Assembly (NCBI GenBank): GCA_021815065.1
Contig: JAKAHI010000012.1
Coordinates: 1 to 8,999, forward strand
Origin: a bacterium
Lineage (GTDB): Bacteria; JAMCPX01
Length of the DNA: 8,999 nt
Direction of reading: 5' to 3'
Below are positions 5,562-8,999 of this stretch, one piece after another. Made by a program: the position numbers and the translations under genes. Within the stretch, counting starts at the first letter, position 1. Each line of letters begins with the position of its first letter. The notes under the pieces are model-generated. The model saw only the letters and a list, made by a program, of their open reading frames with translations, was not told where the DNA came from and searched no databases.

Positions 5562-5590
5562 TTGACTCAAAAAAGGAGATAACGTATAGT
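5562..5590 (+). promoter_or_regulatory. Sigma70-like promoter of the MFS-lipid kinase-VIT1 operon
   Basis: TTGACT (5562-5567, 5 of 6) and TATAGT (5585-5590, 5 of 6) are separated by the optimal 17 bp. Transcription would start near 5597, about 23 nt ahead of the GTG start at 5620, with the ribosome site in the leader. Confidence 0.65.
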
Positions 5591-5604
5591 GCACCTATCA
5601 TAGT

Positions 5605-5614
5605 AAGGAGGAGG
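5605..5614 (+). promoter_or_regulatory. Strong ribosome-binding site selecting a GTG start
   Basis: AAGGAGGAGG ends 5 nt before GTG 5620. No ATG follows closely in this frame, so this very strong site decides the GTG start of the transporter. Confidence 0.75.
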
Positions 5615-5619
5615 TTACA

Positions 5620-6852
5620 GTGGAACAAACGCAGGCAAAATACGGTTCTTACCGGTGGGTGGTTTTGGTACTCTTCATGTTTCAGGTTATTCTCACGCAG
5701 TTTTTATGGCTTAACTTTGCCGCTATACAGCCGACAATCGAAAAGCTTTTGAGCATATCCGATTTTCAATTTGTTTTGCTGCTCTCTGTTTTTAATATAT
5801 TCAATCTCCTGCTTTCCCTGCCCGTAGGGGCCATACTTGATTCAAAGGGCTTTAAATTTACCGTGGGTCTGGGATCGGTCATCATGGCTGTTGCCGTATT
5901 ATTAAGACTTAAATCAGATAGTTATGGATGGATCCTGGCAGGCCAGATCGGTGTTGCTATTGCCCAGCCTTTTATCGTGAACAGCGGCGCTAAGCTCGCA
6001 TCCGTGTGGTTCAATAAAAACGAAGAGGCCCTTGCAAACGGGCTTGCATCCATGGCCATGTTCATCGGCATGATAGCAGGTCTTGTCATAACCCCGATCA
6101 TCATTCAGCATATGGATCTCTTTCATGTCATTGCAATATACGATGCAGTGATCGTATTCGGTTCTGTTTTGTTCCTGCTCTTTGCCAAAGATAACCCGGC
6201 TATCAGTACGACACTCAAACATGAAGAACAGGCTTATCATCCTATACAGGCATATAAACAGCTCTTTCAAATCAAGGAGATGATTGTGCTCGCCTGCATT
6301 ATGTTTATAGGCGTCGGCTTTTTCAACGGCTTCACCAACTGGCTGGACAAGCTTTTGCTTCCCCAGGGCTTCTCTGAAGATCAAAGCGGAATTATTGGAG
6401 GTATTCTCGTTGGAGGGGGCATTGTCGGCGCTGTTGTTATACCGATCTTATCGGATATGATTAAAAGAAGAAAACCATTCCTTATTATTGGAACAATAGC
6501 CGCGGGTGTTTTTATGTACCCGCTAACGCATACAAAAGATTATACCACGGCAATCGTACTCGCCGGAATCCTCGGGTTCATGGTCATATCGCTGCTGCCC
6601 ATCCTGTTCCAGATGACCATAGAAGTTGTAGGCGAACGGCTGACCGGCAGCGCCACGGGCATGCTCTGGACATTCGGTGCAACCGGGGCAATCGTAACCA
6701 TCTACAGTATGGAATTTATCGGTGAGCGGACAAAAGATTTCCGCAATGGTGTATGGGTTTTGATGGTTTTGTTCCTCATTGCCTTCATCCTGTCTCTCAT
6801 GTTGAAAGAAACCTACGGCCGTCAGCACAACAACGCGTCAACTAAACAATAA
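5620..6852 (+). CDS. MFS transporter, FLVCR/SLC49-like
   Basis: The 410-residue protein uses GTG at 5620 behind AAGGAGGAGG. Hydropathy suggests twelve helices in two halves, with a polar central loop around residues 190-215 (DNPAISTTLKHEEQ). The helix 2-3 loop GAILDSKGFK (70-79) is the MFS motif A, and SDMIKRRKP is its counterpart in the second half. Residues 108-131 (GQIGVAIAQPF, then KLASVWF) resemble the stretch typical of the FLVCR/SLC49 family and its prokaryotic relatives. Studied animal members move heme, choline or ethanolamine; the substrate here cannot be read from sequence. It begins a three-gene operon under the 5562-5590 promoter, with a lipid kinase 9 bp downstream. A heme or iron link with the neighbouring cytochromes and VIT1-type gene is possible but unproven. 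General MFS assignment is secure, subfamily moderate. Confidence 0.9.
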   Translation: MEQTQAKYGSYRWVVLVLFMFQVILTQFLWLNFAAIQPTIEKLLSISDFQFVLLLSVFNIFNLLLSLPVGAILDSKGFKFTVGLGSVIMAVAVLLRLKSDSYGWILAGQIGVAIAQPFIVNSGAKLASVWFNKNEEALANGLASMAMFIGMIAGLVITPIIIQHMDLFHVIAIYDAVIVFGSVLFLLFAKDNPAISTTLKHEEQAYHPIQAYKQLFQIKEMIVLACIMFIGVGFFNGFTNWLDKLLLPQGFSEDQSGIIGGILVGGGIVGAVVIPILSDMIKRRKPFLIIGTIAAGVFMYPLTHTKDYTTAIVLAGILGFMVISLLPILFQMTIEVVGERLTGSATGMLWTFGATGAIVTIYSMEFIGERTKDFRNGVWVLMVLFLIAFILSLMLKETYGRQHNNASTKQ

Positions 6853-6861
6853 GAGCCGGCA

Positions 6862-7794
6862 ATGATCGATTTGTTAAAGACATTTGCCGTTGTGAATCTA
6901 CGGTCGGCAAATGGAAGGACAGAGAAGCTTTGGCCTGACATAAAGCAGACATTATCCGAAGCCGTCGGCAATTTCGATTTTGCCTTCACAACCGGGCAAT
7001 ACACAGCTCCGGATATCACAAAACAGGCGATCAAATCCGGCTTTGACCGCATTATATCCGTCGGCGGCGACGGTACTCTGAACGAAGTTGTAAACGGTTT
7101 TTTTGAACATGATCTGCCGGTAAACCCGAAGGCAGCCCTCGGCGTCATCTCCATGGGAACAGGTGCCGATTTCATTAAGACCATGGGCATACCGAAGCCA
7201 TACAAGGATGCCGTAAGGATTATAAAAAATGCAAAGACAAAGTCACTGGATGTTGGCAAAATCAGATTTATGGCACACAACGGGAAGGAAACAGTCCGGT
7301 ATTTTATCAATATTGCGGATGCGGGCATCGGCGGCGAAACAGTCGACCGGGTTAACAGGACGACCAAGGCGTTTGGCGGCTTTATCTCTTTTCTATGGGG
7401 GACCATCATGACACTCATCACCTATAAGAATAAAAATATCACCATAACACTCGATACCGGCAAACCCTACACCACGGAGATCAACATGCTTACCATTGCA
7501 AACTGCCAGTTCTTCGGCGGCGGCATGCACATTGCTCCGAAGGCAGTGCCGGACGACGGCATGTTCGATATCGTGACCATAGGCAAGGCAGGGTTTATAG
7601 ATTTTCTAAGAAATTCATCGAAGATCTACAAGGGCACGCATATCAATGATCCCATGATCGGGTACACGAACGCAAAACATGTCGAGCTTACATCTCCGGA
7701 CAGGGTCTTGCTCGATGTGGACGGCGAGCAGCCGGGCATGCTTCCGGCAACATTCGATATTCTGCCCGGGAGTATAAAGGTAATCGTACCCTAA
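6862..7794 (+). CDS. Diacylglycerol kinase family lipid kinase (DgkB/YegS-like)
   Basis: The 310-residue length is normal for soluble DgkB/YegS-type kinases, which phosphorylate diacylglycerol or related lipids with ATP at the membrane surface. The nucleotide-binding loop GGDGTLNEVVNG (68-79) is intact, followed by GTGADF (99-104), where the common asparagine of GTxNDF is alanine. DDGMFD (231-236) and DVDGE (285-289) are the conserved acidic C-terminal motifs. FFGGGMHIAPKA (217-228) is the conserved stretch before them. There is no signal or membrane helix, so it is cytoplasmic or peripheral. The gene begins 9 bp after the MFS stop with only a weak ribosome site (AAGAG), suggesting translation partly by reinitiation. 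The VIT1-type gene follows 16 bp downstream. The lipid substrate is not determined by sequence. Confidence 0.92.
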   Translation: MIDLLKTFAVVNLRSANGRTEKLWPDIKQTLSEAVGNFDFAFTTGQYTAPDITKQAIKSGFDRIISVGGDGTLNEVVNGFFEHDLPVNPKAALGVISMGTGADFIKTMGIPKPYKDAVRIIKNAKTKSLDVGKIRFMAHNGKETVRYFINIADAGIGGETVDRVNRTTKAFGGFISFLWGTIMTLITYKNKNITITLDTGKPYTTEINMLTIANCQFFGGGMHIAPKAVPDDGMFDIVTIGKAGFIDFLRNSSKIYKGTHINDPMIGYTNAKHVELTSPDRVLLDVDGEQPGMLPATFDILPGSIKVIVP

Positions 7795-7810
7795 TCTATA
7801 GGTAAGAGCT

Positions 7811-8689
7811 ATGAACGAAAAGATGTTGAATCCAGAATTGAAAAACGCCCTTTTAGCATTCCAGAAAAACGAGATTACAGAGCACTTTGTTTATAAGAAA
7901 CTTTCTAAGGGCTCGAAGAACAAGAACCAGGATGTACTTTCAAGGATAAGTGAGGATGAGCTCCGGCATTATGGAATATGGAAAAAATATACCCGTGCCG
8001 AGGTAAAGCCGGACACACTCAAAATCTTTTTTTACGTCGCTCTCGTGAAACTCTTCAGCCTGACATTCGCAATTAAGTTGATGGAGAAGGGAGAGGACAA
8101 TGCACAGTGCAGTTATAAGCAAATTGTCAATGATTTTCCTGAGGCATCACAGGTTATGGTAGAAGAGGAAAGACACGAGAAAGAGCTTATAGCACTTATC
8201 GATGAGGATAAGCTGAACTATATCAGCTCTATGATCCTCGGGCTCAACGATGCCCTTGTGGAGCTGACCGGCACACTCGCAGGATTGTCGTTTGCATTCA
8301 AAAACACCAGGCTCATCGGCATAGCGGGACTGATAACGGGGATTGCCGCTGCATTGTCTATGATGTCCTCGGAGTATCTTGCGAAAAAATCCGACAAGGG
8401 TGATAAAAATCCCCTCAAGGCATCCCTGTATACCGGTATCGCCTATGTAATCGCGGTAGCATTGCTGGTCATGCCGTTTTTTATCTTCCACCTTTACTAT
8501 ACAGCCATCTTCTCAACACTTGCCATTGCCGTTGTCGTCATACTGTTCTTCACGTATTTTATCTCAGTTACGAAAGAGGTGCCTTTCCTGAGCAGGTTCC
8601 TTGAGATGAGTGCCATAAGCCTCGGTGTCGCAGGACTATCGTTTTTAATCGGCTACGGCCTCAGGGCATTCCTGCATGTAAACATGTAG
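7811..8689 (+). CDS. Ferritin-like / VIT1-CCC1 fusion membrane protein, probable Fe/Mn transporter
   Basis: The 292-residue protein has two parts. Residues about 9-130 are helical and carry carboxylate/His patterns of a ferritin-like di-iron domain: E21/E24, E50xxH53 (EDELRH), E92/E95 and E119xxH122 (EEERHEKE). Residues about 138-290 form a VIT1/CCC1 membrane domain with GLNDALVELTGTLAGLSFA at 144-162, MSSEYLA after helix 2, and about five helices. VIT1/CCC1 proteins move Fe2+ or Mn2+ out of the cytosol, and fusions with a ferritin-like domain (MbfA type) export iron. This matches the fusion, though it is a little shorter than MbfA and its first helices may be trimmed. It is the last gene of the operon, 16 bp after the lipid kinase, with AGGTAAGAG as ribosome site. 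Iron detoxification suits a cell rich in heme proteins; that link is inference. Confidence 0.9.
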   Translation: MNEKMLNPELKNALLAFQKNEITEHFVYKKLSKGSKNKNQDVLSRISEDELRHYGIWKKYTRAEVKPDTLKIFFYVALVKLFSLTFAIKLMEKGEDNAQCSYKQIVNDFPEASQVMVEEERHEKELIALIDEDKLNYISSMILGLNDALVELTGTLAGLSFAFKNTRLIGIAGLITGIAAALSMMSSEYLAKKSDKGDKNPLKASLYTGIAYVIAVALLVMPFFIFHLYYTAIFSTLAIAVVVILFFTYFISVTKEVPFLSRFLEMSAISLGVAGLSFLIGYGLRAFLHVNM

Positions 8690-8999
8690 GTGCCGCAGCC
8701 TGCCTCTCTCCCCTTCCTTCATTCCGGATTATAAAGTTTTGATTCCGAGTATTTTGCTATGATTCGGAAATGTTATTACAATTAGCAAAAGCTTCAAAGC
8801 ATTAGAAGGGCGATTATAAGCAAGCACGGCAGATTGCCGGTAGGTTAAGGCCTCTGAGACCGGCATTGAGTAAGGAGATAGAGATCCTAATACAAAGTAA
8901 GAGCAGCTAAAAGAGGCTTCATGAAGTGCTTAGGTGGCTATCATTTAAAAATATCATAATCATAAATAGAATGATGGTGTCCGATATAGCGAAGTTCCG
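8690..8999 (+). other. 310-bp end region without an intact gene; possible decayed coding remnant
   Basis: I see no complete ORF, tRNA or mobile-element end here. In one plus frame from ATG 8770 the DNA reads MLLQLAKASKH, stop, KGDYKQARQIAGRLRPLRP..., stop at about 8910, then KRLHEVLRWLSFKN... and MMVSDIAKF to the window end. The basic, helix-rich pieces look like a DNA-binding protein or transposase start broken by stops, but I cannot name a family. Short inverted repeats are TTCCGA (8743-8748) with TCGGAA (8764-8769), and GCCGGT (8836-8841) with ACCGGC (8859-8864). No clear terminator follows the VIT1-type gene. Confidence 0.3.
8836..8864. repeat. Imperfect stem-loop
   Basis: GCCGGTAGG (8836-8844) can pair with CCT (8851-8853) and ACCGGC (8859-8864), leaving a 6-nt loop and a 5-nt bulge (CTGAG). 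It lies inside the possible decayed frame. No T-run follows, so it is not an intrinsic terminator; it may be chance. Confidence 0.3.

Noticed and set aside
5914..6384. A 156-codon open frame on the minus strand
   Set aside because: Antisense to the transmembrane core of the MFS transporter; its Cys/His-rich composition is what the complement of hydrophobic codons gives, not a metal-binding protein.
6822..7421. A 199-codon open frame on the minus strand
   Set aside because: It is fully antisense to the lipid kinase, whose GGDGT and DDG motifs are clear on the plus strand; the minus translation has no recognisable domain or ribosome site.
8147..8491. A 114-codon open frame on the minus strand
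   Set aside because: Antisense to the VIT1 domain of the fusion protein; no motif or ribosome site supports it.
1..8999. CRISPR array, tRNA or rRNA genes, complete insertion sequence
   Set aside because: No regularly spaced repeats, no cloverleaf-like segment with a TTCRA arm, and no intact transposase with terminal inverted repeats could be found by reading both strands.

Overview
The window reads as chromosomal DNA of a Gram-negative, probably anaerobic or facultatively respiring bacterium with a c-type-cytochrome-rich periplasm. The base composition is moderate. The gene types (multiheme cytochromes around a Rieske/cytochrome b core, and a GltD-like flavoprotein with an N-terminal Fe-S domain) suggest the Desulfobacterota / Nitrospirota / Planctomycetota range. 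This taxonomic guess is inference; no marker gene is present.

Left part (1-1296): two minus-strand genes, a small monoheme cytochrome c (1081-710) followed by the start of a GltD-like FAD/Fe-S oxidoreductase (632 to beyond base 1). A 215-bp AT-rich divergent intergenic region (1082-1296) separates them from the plus-strand operon.

Core operon (1297-4934, +): pentaheme cytochrome c with a C-terminal anchor, an 87-residue two-helix membrane protein, a Rieske 2Fe-2S protein, a full-length eight-helix cytochrome b, and a second pentaheme cytochrome c. Genes 2/3 and 4/5 overlap by 7 and 8 bp, so the unit is almost certainly co-transcribed and translationally coupled. It encodes an unusual quinol:cytochrome c oxidoreductase in which two related pentaheme proteins take the place of cytochrome c1 or f. 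Cytochrome b has the 14-residue His-His spacing of b6f-type proteins and a PDWY motif. It has no cysteine at all, so it cannot carry a covalently bound heme ci. The predicted electron path is menaquinol -> Rieske/heme b -> pentaheme proteins -> soluble monoheme cytochrome. The divergent flavoprotein may provide an NAD(P)H link.

Centre (4935-5619): a perfect 15-bp stem-loop between convergent genes, a minus-strand ankyrin-repeat lipoprotein (5470-4997), and a divergent promoter region. This region holds a sigma70-like promoter for the next operon and an 8+8 bp palindrome lying in the likely promoter of the ankyrin gene.

Right operon (5620-8689, +): an MFS transporter with FLVCR/SLC49-like motifs (GTG start), a diacylglycerol-kinase-family lipid kinase, and a ferritin-like/VIT1 fusion membrane protein. 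Gaps are 9 and 16 bp. Iron or heme handling is a plausible common theme, but only the VIT1 fusion supports it directly.

Right end (8690-8999): no intact gene. One frame reads as a short protein interrupted by two stops, which may be a decayed gene. There are also two small inverted repeats.
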